Below are positions 8,680 to 16,616 of a stretch of DNA of 36,740 bases, one piece after another. The notes below the pieces were generated by a model, which saw only the letters and a program-made list of their open reading frames with translations, did not search any database and was not told the origin of the DNA. The DNA is taken from assembly GCF_014698035.1 (NCBI RefSeq), contig NZ_JACJSF010000077.1, positions 1 through 36,740 of the forward strand, in the 5' to 3' direction. A program made the translations under genes and the position numbers. How positions within the stretch are numbered: position 1 is the stretch's first letter; each line of letters opens with the position of its first letter. Source of the DNA: Desmonostoc muscorum FACHB-395. Lineage in GTDB: Bacteria; Cyanobacteriota; Cyanobacteriia; Cyanobacteriales; Nostocaceae.

Positions 8680-9684
8680 ATGACGAAATATGTAAATCTT
8701 GGCAAAACTGGGCTAAAAGTATCCCGTATTACACTAGGCACGATGACTTATGGTTCGCGTAAATTGCGCGAATGGGTATTAGAAGAAGAAGAAAGTCGTC
8801 CATTTATCAAACTGGCTTTGGAATTGGGGATTAATTTCTTTGATACCGCCGATGTCTATTCCTTGGGTGCTAGTGAAGAAATTGTCGGACGAGCGCTAAA
8901 AGACTTTGCTCAACGAGATCAAGTTGTGATTGCTACTAAAGTACATGGCAAAGTCGGCGATGGGCCTAATGACCGAGGACTATCTCGCAAACATATTTTT
9001 GATAGCATTGATGCTTCTTTGCGGCGGCTACAAACTGATTATGTAGACTTGTACCAAATTCATCGTTGGGATTATGAAACACCAATCGAAGAAACTTTAG
9101 AAGCACTGCATGATATTGTCAAAGCAGGTAAAGTCCGTTACCTAGGAATTTCTAGTGTTTACGCATGGCAGTTTGCTAAAGCTCTTTATACAGCAGACAT
9201 TCACGGCTGGACTCGTTTTGTATCAATTCAAAATCACTACAACCTAGTCTATCGAGAAGAAGAACGAGAAGTAATACCCTTAGCCCTAGATCAAGGGATT
9301 GGTATTATTCCTTGGAGTCCCTTGGCGCGGGGCTTTTTAGCAGGGAATCGCAGTAAGTCAGACCATGGCCAAACACTGCGGGCAAAAACTGACGAATTTG
9401 CTCACAATCTCTACTATCAAGATTCAGATTTTAAAGTAGTCGATCGCGTAGTTGAATTAGCCGGAAAACGGGGTGTCAAACCCACACAAATTGCCCTAGC
9501 TTGGCTATTGCATCAACCAGGTGTGACATCTCCCATCATTGGCGCTAGTAAGATAGAACATCTTAAAGAGGCTGTGGAGGCTGTGGATTTAGAGCTTTCT
9601 GATGAAGAGCGCAAATTTTTAGAGGAACCTTACACACCCCATCCTATACTAGGGCATCAGCATCCATCTGGAAATCGCCCATAG
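8680..9684 (+). CDS. Aldo/keto reductase (potassium-channel beta-subunit/YghZ-like branch)
   Basis: The protein is 334 residues with the AKR catalytic tetrad visible: Asp55 and Tyr60 in INFFDTADVYSLGASEE, Lys87 in VVIATKV, and His129 in DLYQIHRWD. The C-terminal part has IPWSPLARGFLAG and the NADP-binding SPIIGASKIEHLKEAVEAVDLELS segment. It is a cytosolic NAD(P)H-dependent carbonyl reductase whose substrate cannot be read. In this setting it could reduce aldehydes released by sulfonate dioxygenases or monooxygenases; that is inference. It starts at ATG 8680, stands alone on the plus strand, and converges with the ferredoxin gene across a hairpin at 9730. Only a weak half-site of the sulfur operator lies upstream. 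Confidence 0.9.
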   Translation: MTKYVNLGKTGLKVSRITLGTMTYGSRKLREWVLEEEESRPFIKLALELGINFFDTADVYSLGASEEIVGRALKDFAQRDQVVIATKVHGKVGDGPNDRGLSRKHIFDSIDASLRRLQTDYVDLYQIHRWDYETPIEETLEALHDIVKAGKVRYLGISSVYAWQFAKALYTADIHGWTRFVSIQNHYNLVYREEEREVIPLALDQGIGIIPWSPLARGFLAGNRSKSDHGQTLRAKTDEFAHNLYYQDSDFKVVDRVVELAGKRGVKPTQIALAWLLHQPGVTSPIIGASKIEHLKEAVEAVDLELSDEERKFLEEPYTPHPILGHQHPSGNRP

Positions 9685-9729
9685 AGTAATCTTGCACCAG
9701 GGGACTTTAAGTCACGGCTACACAGGCAA

Positions 9730-9747
9730 AACCCGCCTAAGCGGGTT
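9730..9747. terminator. Terminator-like hairpin AACCCGC-CTAA-GCGGGTT
   Basis: A perfect 7-bp GC-rich stem with a 4-base loop, flanked by A-rich sequence on the right and AAA on the left, so TTTT follows the stem on the minus strand. It sits between the convergent aldo/keto reductase and ferredoxin genes and could end transcription from both sides. Confidence 0.6.
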
Positions 9748-9837
9748 AAAAGCCTTGATTTTACCTCTTTTTGCCTAAAGTTCGCCACTATGTAAACTTT
9801 GTGGGGAATTCCGCGAAAGAGGTTAAAACCCTGCTGC

Positions 9838-10200
9838 TTATGTTTCATTCAATCTTGCATTATCTTGTCTTGCCCTATTCAAAATTCTAAGTTGTTGAGT
9901 TGGATCTTTGTCAGTGCCTCCCATTTTGCCATGATGCCAACCCATGTTACGGGTGTAACTACCCAGCAAGTTTTGGGTAATTAACTGTTCTGTATCAACC
10001 TCATCATCCAGTTCGGCATAAGGCGACACATAAAGCGCATCAACAGGGCAATACAACTCGCACAAAAAACAAGTCTGACAATCTGATTTACGAGCAATTA
10101 CAGCTATTCCATCGTCTCCAGAATCAAAGACATCGCGCGGACAAACTTTCACGCAGATATCACAGCCGATACAGCGATCGCTATCAACAATTTCAATCAT
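9838..10200 (-). CDS. 2x[4Fe-4S] ferredoxin (electron partner of the FAD oxidoreductase)
   Basis: This 120-residue protein carries two cluster motifs: Cys10, 13, 16 and 20 (CIGCDICVKVCP) and Cys41, 44, 47 and 51 (CQTCFLCELYCP). A charged C-terminal tail (about 62-120) with NMGWHHGKMGG follows. Its start codon overlaps the stop of the FAD-dependent oxidoreductase gene by one base (TAATG), indicating translational coupling, so the two probably form a complex. The arrangement resembles the adenylylsulfate reductase A/B pair and the asfA/asfB pair known from aryl desulfonation in Pseudomonas putida. The second comparison is from memory of that system, not from alignment. It is the last gene of a three-gene operon headed by operator site C. 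Confidence 0.9.
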   Translation of the reverse strand: MIEIVDSDRCIGCDICVKVCPRDVFDSGDDGIAVIARKSDCQTCFLCELYCPVDALYVSPYAELDDEVDTEQLITQNLLGSYTRNMGWHHGKMGGTDKDPTQQLRILNRARQDNARLNET

Positions 10201-11804
10201 TACGCTACCTCTTGCAACTGATTTTCTGCGGCGACAACCACAACATCATCGATACCACTGGTAAATATTCTTCTTGTTTGTTGCACGTCAGTTTTTGTAA
10301 AATCCGTGCGTCGGTGCATTCCTCTACTTTCTTTACGTGCATCCGCACTCGCCCAGATCCAGCGAGCTGTGGCCGCCATCGCCGCAGCTTCCCGTGCGCG
10401 TAGAGCATTGCGACCCTCACCTACTAGATAATCGCTAATATCTGCCCATACTGCATCCAAACGTTGACGTGACAGCGCTATCCTCGCTCCAGAACGAAAG
10501 AAATTAACATCAAGCGGCAAGGTTTCAGCCTGAACAGCACTAATCGCTTCCGATATTAACTCATCCTCTAGCGGCTGTTTACGGGGACGCAAACCTGCTT
10601 GACCTAAACCACGAACCAAGCGTGTCCCGGCTTTCTCGCCTAAAGAGGCAGCAAAAAGTGCTGCTGCGCAGCCACTCCAAGTCCCACTAGCGATCGCCCA
10701 AGATGCATTAGGGCTTCCCCCTCCTGAAACTGCCCCTGTAAGATTTTCCCTAGAGGCTGCATCACCGGCGGCATAAAGTCCCGGCACTTTTGTCGCGCAA
10801 TCATTGTTGATGATTTCCAGTCCACCTACGCCGCGAACAGTTCCTTCGGAGCGTAGTGTCACTGGGAAGGGTTGTTGGAATGGATCTAAACCAATCCTCT
10901 CAAATGCTAGAAAGCAGTTAGGCTGACCCTGGCGCAACCATTCATGTTCGATAGGGTTGCCGCGATTCATCAGGGCATACACTTTTTCACCTGCAAGCAA
11001 CTGGCGTGCAATACGTACAGCTCGGTCTTCCCCAGTTTCCGGTAAGGGAGAGCCATCCTCCAGATAAAAACTGGCGAAGGTAAAGGTCAATCCCTTAGTC
11101 ACAGAAGTATGAGCCGGTGACAAACCATATTGCGAGGAAAATTCCATCCCAGAGAGCCTGACTCCTGCCTCTGCTGCCATGAGATAACCATCACCTGTAT
11201 TACCATCGCAACCTAGTGCATGAGACAGAAAAGCGCATCCGCCAGTTGCCAGCACAACCGCACCTGCCCTGACTTCCCAGCGATTCCCAGTGCGCGGATG
11301 AATACCTGCTGCACCTGCGATCGCACCATCGGCCCAAAGTAGTTCGAGTGCGGGATGATGGTCAAGAATGCGTACACCAGCTGCTCCCGCTCTTTGGCGC
11401 ATGAAGCGCATATAATCTGGCCCGCGCAAGTTAGCACGGTAGGGATTGCCTTGCTCATCAAAAGGAAAAGGATAGCCGTTATCCCCTAAATCATCTAAAC
11501 CTATTTGTGCCTGCTCAATCACACGCTGCAACCAACGGCGATCGGCAAGTCCTGATGAGCGAGACAGCCGACGCTCAATTTCTGCATCACGTTCTGCGCC
11601 TTTGGGAAGATACCATGCGCCAGTATTGGATGGAGCTGTTGCCCCTGATGTACCGCAATACCCCTTATCCGCTAAGACAACACGGGCACCTTGCTTTGCT
11701 GCTGAAAGTGCTGCCCAAGTGCCAGCCGGCCCGCCACCCAAAACTAAAACATCAGTGGTAATTACATTCTGTGCTGCCGAGACTTGAAAAGTTTTTGTAT
11801 TCAT
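10200..11804 (-). CDS. FAD-dependent oxidoreductase, fumarate reductase/AprA-like flavoprotein
   Basis: The protein is 534 residues with an N-terminal dinucleotide fold, VLVLGGGPAGTWAALSAAKQ (GxGxxG at about 23-28), followed by a flavoprotein segment GYCGTSGATAPSNTGAW. The second FAD region reads GGLEIINNDCATKVPGLYAAGDAAS, with SGGGSPNASWAIASG after it. This is the succinate dehydrogenase/fumarate reductase/AprA flavoprotein superfamily. It is cytosolic, with no signal peptide. It is coupled to the downstream ferredoxin (TAATG) and preceded by a hydroxyacid dehydrogenase gene 21 bp away. Linked to sulfonate genes, such a pair may feed electrons into reductive or oxygenase-linked desulfonation, as proposed for AsfA/AsfB; a role in sulfur assimilation is inference. 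The gene is richer in GC than its neighbours. Confidence 0.88.
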   Translation of the reverse strand: MNTKTFQVSAAQNVITTDVLVLGGGPAGTWAALSAAKQGARVVLADKGYCGTSGATAPSNTGAWYLPKGAERDAEIERRLSRSSGLADRRWLQRVIEQAQIGLDDLGDNGYPFPFDEQGNPYRANLRGPDYMRFMRQRAGAAGVRILDHHPALELLWADGAIAGAAGIHPRTGNRWEVRAGAVVLATGGCAFLSHALGCDGNTGDGYLMAAEAGVRLSGMEFSSQYGLSPAHTSVTKGLTFTFASFYLEDGSPLPETGEDRAVRIARQLLAGEKVYALMNRGNPIEHEWLRQGQPNCFLAFERIGLDPFQQPFPVTLRSEGTVRGVGGLEIINNDCATKVPGLYAAGDAASRENLTGAVSGGGSPNASWAIASGTWSGCAAALFAASLGEKAGTRLVRGLGQAGLRPRKQPLEDELISEAISAVQAETLPLDVNFFRSGARIALSRQRLDAVWADISDYLVGEGRNALRAREAAAMAATARWIWASADARKESRGMHRRTDFTKTDVQQTRRIFTSGIDDVVVVAAENQLQEVA

Positions 11805-11825
11805 ATCGTCGCTGTATAAATTTGT

Positions 11826-12779
11826 TTAGTAGCCTGCGTCCTTATTGACTACATTCCGTAAAGGCTTATTGCCTCGGTAACGCTCTAAGTTATCAAGGAA
11901 TAAGTTTGTAATGCGTCCTTTTAATGGTGGGGAAATTGCGGAAGTATGGGGTGTAATAAAGAGGTTAGGCAACGACCATAGAGGACTTTCTGGCGGTAAG
12001 GGTTCAATAGAAACTGTGTCTAATCCTGCACCTGCAATCCAGCCTTCAGTGAGAGCCTTAGTTAATGCTGATTCATCTACAACTGCACCGCGACCGACAT
12101 TAATTAAATAAGCATGACTGGGTAGCGATCGCAGTACAGCTTCATCAATTAAAGCTTTGGTTTCTGGTGTCAAAGGTGTAGCAACAATTATATAGTCAAC
12201 TTCTGGCAACAATGCGTGCCATTCATTTGTACCGACGATTTTATCAAAATTTGGTAGAGGTTCAGGACGACGACGACCACCCCAAACTCTCGCCCCAAAT
12301 GGTTTAATACGAGCTGCGATTGCCTGACCTATGTTTCCAGTACCAAGAATTAACACAGTTGAATTTGCCAACTCTGGCAGCACTAACCAACTTTTTCGCC
12401 AAGTACGTTGGTCGTGAGCAGCTTGCAATTGCCGTAACTGTTTGGCGTGATAGAGGATCAAACTTAAGACAAATTCCGAAATCGGAATTGCATGAACCCC
12501 CGCGCCATTAGTCAGAGTAATATCGTGTTCGAGAAAAATCGGTGTCAAAATGTGATTGACACCAGCACTAGGAGTCTGTTGCCAACGTATTCCAGGAGCA
12601 GCTGCCAGCACCTTATGTAGAGTGGTTGGCTTTAATTTGAACCCATTGAGATAAATTTCCGCATCACTAGTATCACCATCAAAATTACCATCACTATCTA
12701 CCCGCACAAATTTTGTATCCGATGGTAAGTGTGGCTCAATCTCGGCAGTAAGTTCTATCGGTAAAATTAGTTTGACCAC
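11826..12779 (-). CDS. D-2-hydroxyacid dehydrogenase (NAD(P)-dependent)
   Basis: The protein is 317 residues with the standard two-domain layout. The Rossmann motif LILGTGNIGQAIAARI is at 143-158 (G146, G148, G151). The catalytic residues are Arg230 (NVGRGAVVDE), Glu259 (SIEPLPPESPLW) and His278 (TPHTSAIS). It interconverts a 2-oxoacid and a D-2-hydroxyacid, or may act on a sulfonated analogue such as sulfolactate or sulfopyruvate; the last point is speculation from context. It starts at ATG 12779 and is the first gene of the operon with the FAD oxidoreductase and ferredoxin. Operator site C with a -10 box lies about 195 bp upstream. Confidence 0.88.
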   Translation of the reverse strand: MVKLILPIELTAEIEPHLPSDTKFVRVDSDGNFDGDTSDAEIYLNGFKLKPTTLHKVLAAAPGIRWQQTPSAGVNHILTPIFLEHDITLTNGAGVHAIPISEFVLSLILYHAKQLRQLQAAHDQRTWRKSWLVLPELANSTVLILGTGNIGQAIAARIKPFGARVWGGRRRPEPLPNFDKIVGTNEWHALLPEVDYIIVATPLTPETKALIDEAVLRSLPSHAYLINVGRGAVVDESALTKALTEGWIAGAGLDTVSIEPLPPESPLWSLPNLFITPHTSAISPPLKGRITNLFLDNLERYRGNKPLRNVVNKDAGY

Positions 12780-12836
12780 GGGTTAATCCTTCACGCTAAA
12801 TAGTCAATGGGCATGGAGAAATGCAAGCAATATATC

Positions 12837-12929
12837 TAGGACTTACGCAAAATATCTCTCAAACTCTGATTTCTCTGTGTTCTCTGTGCCTCTGTGGTTC
12901 GTTATTCCGTAACTCATGCGTAAGTCCTA
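12837..12929. repeat. 93-bp MITE-like element with 13-bp perfect terminal inverted repeats
   Basis: TAGGACTTACGCA (12837-12849) and TGCGTAAGTCCTA (12917-12929) are exact inverted copies. The interior holds the widespread CTCTGTG-TTCTCTGTGCCTCTGTGGTTCGTT sequence, which recurs at about 32571, 32708 (inverted) and 34003. No coding capacity; no target duplication could be assigned. Confidence 0.65.
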
Positions 12930-12959
12930 ATATCAAAGGAAGCGATCACCACTGAAAAT

Positions 12960-12991
12960 ATAGTACTATAAATCGATAAAATTACCGTATT
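12960..12991 (-). promoter_or_regulatory. Sulfur-island operator site C with -10 box
   Basis: On the minus strand AATACGGTAATTTTATCG spans 12991-12974, followed after 8 bp by TACTAT (12965-12960). It would serve the hydroxyacid dehydrogenase/FAD/ferredoxin operon (start 12779) and could also act on the divergent nitroreductase at 13192, about 200 bp away. With the MITE-like element it accounts for most of the recognisable content of the 412-bp gap. Confidence 0.6.
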
Positions 12992-13191
12992 ATATAATTA
13001 ATCAACAAAGTTGTTTCTCTCCTGCAATGCTGGATTGCTCATGCTGGCTCACTATTTAGATCTAAAAATCAATGAAAGCCTAGATTGTTAGCTTTGCTAA
13101 GTTTTTTAAAAAAGGCTAAAAGTTTCCATTTCTTAATCCTAGTTATCTTCAATTGCCAACTTACTGAGTATCGATAAGGAAATTCATTAAA

Positions 13192-13797
13192 ATGACGCAG
13201 AAACTTGCCCAAACGCAATACCCTGTTCATGACTTGATCCAGAGTCGTTGGAGTCCTAGAGCTTTTGCCGATCGCTCAGTTGAGCAGGATAAATTACTCT
13301 CATTGCTAGAAGCAGCTCGTTGGGCACCTTCTTCCTACAATCATCAGCCTTGGAGCTTTATTGTTGCCACCAAAGATGACTCAACAGAATACAATCGTCT
13401 ACTTAGTACCTTGGTTGAGTTTAATCAAGGATGGGCGAAAAATGCTCCGGTACTGATACTTGCAGTCGCTAAAATCCTTACTGACGACGGGAAGACAAAC
13501 AGACACGCATTTCATGATGTCGGACTGGCTTTAGAAAACCTGATCCTTCAGGCGACTTCTCTTGGTTTATTTGCCCATCAAATAGCGGGATTTAATGCAG
13601 ATACCGCCAGGGAAATATACCAAATTCCAGAAGACTATGAGCCTGCAACTGTGGTGACAGTTGGCTATCCTGGCGATCCCCAAAGCCTCCCTGATGGACT
13701 ACGCGATCGCGAACTGGCTCCCCGTGTCCGCAAGCCGTTGGAAGAATTTGTCTTTACTGGACAGTGGGGATATACCTCCGCCTTGTTAAAAGACTAA
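13192..13797 (+). CDS. Nitroreductase family flavoprotein
   Basis: The protein is 201 residues, usual for FMN-dependent nitroreductases. The FMN-binding N-terminus reads LIQSRWSPRAF (Arg19, Ser21, Arg23), followed by the family motif AARWAPSSYNHQPW at 41-54 and a mid-protein DVGLALENLILQATSLGL. The ATG at 13192 is preceded by AAGGAA at about 13177. It uses NAD(P)H and FMN, probably as a dimer in the cytosol. It lies 192 bp upstream of a DszA/NtaA-type monooxygenase on the same strand. Such monooxygenases need reduced FMN from a partner and no SsuE-like reductase is seen in the window, so a supply role is attractive but unproven. It could equally act on its own nitro or quinone substrate. Confidence 0.88.
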   Translation: MTQKLAQTQYPVHDLIQSRWSPRAFADRSVEQDKLLSLLEAARWAPSSYNHQPWSFIVATKDDSTEYNRLLSTLVEFNQGWAKNAPVLILAVAKILTDDGKTNRHAFHDVGLALENLILQATSLGLFAHQIAGFNADTAREIYQIPEDYEPATVVTVGYPGDPQSLPDGLRDRELAPRVRKPLEEFVFTGQWGYTSALLKD

Positions 13798-13989
13798 AGA
13801 TCGAGGCTGAAGTATGTAGATACGTTCGACATACTCCAAAGCAGAACGCGAAGGAAATTTACAAAAAAGAATTACTATATGACCCAAGAAAATTTGGTTA
13901 GTAAAGGTTACGACGGCTTTGCGATCGCCCGTTACATTGGCTGTCTTTCCCATACTTAAAGACTTGTATTCACTAATAACCCATTTAAG

Positions 13990-15327
13990 ATGAGCAGATT
14001 GAAGCAATTAAAACTAGGTGCTTTTATGCGCCCGGTAAGCATACATACAGGCGCTTGGCGCTATCCTGGGGCTTTACCTGATGCTAATTTCAACTTCCCA
14101 GCGCTGAAACGATTCATCCAGAAACTAGAGCAAGGCAAGTTTGACGCATTCTTCATGGCAGATCATTTAGCGGTGCTGAATATGCCAGTTAACGCTCTGA
14201 AACGCAGCCATACTGTCACATCCTTTGAACCTTTCACCCTGCTTTCAGCCCTTGCCAGTGTCACTGAACACATCGGACTAGTAGCCACCGCTTCCACGAC
14301 TTATGACCAGCCTTACCACATCGCTCGCCGCTTCGCGTCTCTCGACCATATTAGTGGCGGTCGCGCTGGCTGGAACATCGTCACCACAGCCAATCCAGAC
14401 GCAGCGCTCAACTTTGGTTTAGAAGAAGAGGTAGAGCATGACGAACGCTATCGGCGGGCTAGAGAATTTTATGATGTTGTCACGGGTCTTTGGGATTCCT
14501 TCGCTGATGATGCCTTCATTCGGGATGTGGAAGCAGGGATTTATTTCGACCCTGCAAAGCTTCACGTTCTGAATCATCAGGGAAAATATCTCTCGGTGCG
14601 AGGGCCATTGAACATCGCCAGACCTGTCCAAGGCTGGCCAGTAATCGTTCAGGCAGGGGCATCCGAAGCCGGACGGCAATTAGCTGCCGAAACCGCCGAG
14701 GCTGTGTTTGCACCTGCTAGTAATCTGGAAGCTGGCAAAGCTTTATTTGCAGACATTAAGGGACGGGCGCGGGCAATTGGCCGTGACCCAGACAGTATAA
14801 AAATCCTTCCAGGTGCTTTAGTCATCGTGGGGGAAACCGTCGCCGAGGCATACGCCAAGCGTCTTCATTTAGATAGCCTAGTACATTATGACAGTGGGAT
14901 CGCTAGCCTAAATAGTGCGCTTGGCTACGACGTTTCGGGTTTTGATCCTGATGGTCCCTTGCCAGAAATCCCACTGAGTAACGCTGGTCACTCTTCAAGA
15001 GAAAGAGTAATAGCCTTAGCGCAACGTGAGAACTTGACTATTCGACAACTAGCGCAACGCATTGGCAGTTACGGCGGACTGGCCTTCGTCGGTACACCCC
15101 AAAGCATCGCCGATGAGATGGAGCAATGGCTGATTGAGGAAGGCTCTGACGGTTTCAACATCATGTTTCCTTTTCTTCCTGAAGGGCTGAATGACTTTGT
15201 GGACAAGGTTGTGCCAGAACTCCAACGGCGTGGAATCTTCCGCAAAGAGTATGAGGGCAAGACGCTGCGCGAAAATTTGGGACTGACGCGCCCTGTCAAC
15301 CGCTTCTTCCAGACTAGTTTGGTTTAA
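13990..15327 (+). CDS. LLM-class FMN-dependent monooxygenase, NtaA/SnaA/DszA family (copy 1)
   Basis: The protein is 445 residues, typical of the NtaA/SnaA/DszA/SoxA branch of luciferase-like monooxygenases. Signatures are KLGAFMRPVSIHTGAWRYPG at the start, GKFDAFFMADHLA, LSALASVTEHIGLVATASTTYDQPYH, DHISGGRAGWNIVTT, and the C-terminal VPELQRRGIFRKEYEGKTLR. Members oxidise organosulfur or amine compounds with FMNH2 and O2; DszA acts on dibenzothiophene sulfone. A second copy of the family lies at 20235-21614 with the same ending (RRGIF-EYEG-TLRENLGL). The gene probably belongs with the upstream nitroreductase. Start ATG 13990 has only a weak ribosome-binding site. Exact substrate unknown. Confidence 0.9.
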   Translation: MSRLKQLKLGAFMRPVSIHTGAWRYPGALPDANFNFPALKRFIQKLEQGKFDAFFMADHLAVLNMPVNALKRSHTVTSFEPFTLLSALASVTEHIGLVATASTTYDQPYHIARRFASLDHISGGRAGWNIVTTANPDAALNFGLEEEVEHDERYRRAREFYDVVTGLWDSFADDAFIRDVEAGIYFDPAKLHVLNHQGKYLSVRGPLNIARPVQGWPVIVQAGASEAGRQLAAETAEAVFAPASNLEAGKALFADIKGRARAIGRDPDSIKILPGALVIVGETVAEAYAKRLHLDSLVHYDSGIASLNSALGYDVSGFDPDGPLPEIPLSNAGHSSRERVIALAQRENLTIRQLAQRIGSYGGLAFVGTPQSIADEMEQWLIEEGSDGFNIMFPFLPEGLNDFVDKVVPELQRRGIFRKEYEGKTLRENLGLTRPVNRFFQTSLV

Positions 15328-15410
15328 GCTGCGATCGCTAGTATGCTGCTTTGACTGCAATAGATGTTAAGCCTTAAGCATTTGTCAAATTATAGTATGA
15401 TCACAAACAC

Positions 15411-15725
15411 GTGACAGATGAAAGAACTCACTTAAGAACCACTTTTAATCAAGTAGCACTGTTGTATGACCAAGTTCGACCAGGATATCCAGAAGCGCTT
15501 TTTTACGATGTGGTGTTTCTCTCAGAAATCACTCCAGACGGAAGGATATTAGAAATTGGTTGTGGTACTGGTCAGGCAACTGTGCCCTTTGCCCGCCGAG
15601 ATTATCGTATACTCTGCATTGAGTTGGGTGAGAATCTTGCTACGGTTGCCCAAAGAAATCTGGCTGCTTATCCGCAAGTAGAAGTGCGTAACATCGCTTT
15701 TTTAGAGAATTGGGTAATAACTTGA
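15411..15725 (+). pseudogene. Truncated class I SAM-dependent methyltransferase
   Basis: The 104 residues start at GTG 15411 and cover only the N-terminal part of a family that is usually about 250 residues. RPGYPEALFYDVV precedes motif I, RILEIGCGTGQATVPFARR, which binds S-adenosylmethionine. Motif II (CIELGENLATVAQRNLA) is present, then homology ends abruptly at NIAFLENWVIT and a stop. The substrate-binding half is missing, so the product is unlikely to be active. The tail of the gene appears deleted rather than frameshifted, since the sequence after the stop shows no continuation in another frame that I could recognise. Confidence 0.7.
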
Positions 15726-15890
15726 GTGCTGAAAGAACCAATGGTTCCCAAAATTAACCTGCCATGACATCAAATTTTATAGCTGGGGCAATAAGATTGT
15801 ATTTTTTACACAAGCGATCGCCGCCATTGTAGTAGTCTGTGGTACTTCACGGCAGCCTTAAGCGATCCGCATGTGAATACTCCGTCGTGT

Positions 15891-16430
15891 CTAAATATAA
15901 TACATCGGGCTTTGCTGTGCGCGAGTTTCTCTTTCCTGGCACAAGTCTTGGAGTGTATAGCGACCCAAAACTTCAATTGAGGCAGCGTTAGCTTGCTCCC
16001 AAACTTCATAAACCAAAGTCTTTTCTAGAGTCACAGAGTCAGAAGTATCTTTCTCTTTCCGCTCGCCTTCAACATAAGTGACAATTTCCAGCAGTGTAAT
16101 CTGCCAAGGTTCACGAGCTAAAACAAAACCTCCTTTAGAGCCACGTTGACTCTGTACCACACCAGCCCGCCGGAGGTTAGTCAAAATTTGTTCCAAGTAG
16201 CGTTCAGGTATGCGTTGTTTGGCAATGATCTCGCTCATGGTTAGAGGAAGTTTTTTTCCGTGGTGGCTTGCCAGTTCTAAAAGCGCCAGCAGCGCGTATT
16301 CCACTTTGGAAGACAGATCCAAGAGAGCGTAGTTTTGGCTATTCAAGACTGTACTCAACATACTACGGTGAATTGGAGGATTTATCGCAGTTAATGCGAA
16401 ATTAATTTTTCTTAAAGTGTGGAATGTCAC
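15891..16430 (-). CDS. Rrf2-family transcriptional regulator lacking Fe-S cysteines
   Basis: The open frame is 179 residues from GTG 16430, with AGGA eight bases upstream; an internal ATG at 16361 (residue 24) is the alternative start. The winged helix-turn-helix begins at LSSKVEYALLALLELA (about 39-54). MSEIIAKQRIPERYLEQILTNLRRAGVVQSQRGSKGGFVLAR follows in separate segments as in IscR and CymR. The three-cysteine cluster region of IscR or NsrR is absent; the only cysteine is near the C-terminus (DLCQE). It should therefore be cluster-free, like CymR, the cysteine-metabolism repressor of Firmicutes. Its place in a sulfur island with a shortened copy of the shared operator directly upstream fits a sulfur-status regulator. 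A role is inferred, not shown. Confidence 0.85.
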   Translation of the reverse strand: MTFHTLRKINFALTAINPPIHRSMLSTVLNSQNYALLDLSSKVEYALLALLELASHHGKKLPLTMSEIIAKQRIPERYLEQILTNLRRAGVVQSQRGSKGGFVLAREPWQITLLEIVTYVEGERKEKDTSDSVTLEKTLVYEVWEQANAASIEVLGRYTLQDLCQERETRAQQSPMYYI

Positions 16431-16455
16431 AGCATCCTATTTAGTAGCCATAAAA

Positions 16456-16483
16456 ACACTATATTCTACCGACTTACCGTAGT
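16456..16483 (-). promoter_or_regulatory. Shortened operator site D upstream of the Rrf2 gene
   Basis: On the minus strand ACTACGGTAAGTCGG (16483-16469) looks like the shared motif with about four central bases missing, and TAGTGT follows 8 bp after TCG (16461-16456). The -10-like hexamer lies about 26 bp from the GTG start, giving a very short leader. It may be an altered operator for autoregulation or a degenerate copy. Confidence 0.4.
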
Positions 16484-16616
16484 TTATTATCTTACACAAT
16501 TCCCATAGAGGAATTATTTTTAATGATTTGAAATCAGGTGAAGCTAGTATTATCGCCACTCACTATATTTTATGGGAGCTAATGTCTAACTAAAATGCTA
16601 GTCATAGTTTTGAAAC

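Noticed and set aside
8511..8741. 76-residue minus-strand open frame overlapping the aldo/keto reductase start
   Set aside because: Runs antisense into a well-supported gene and its sequence looks random.
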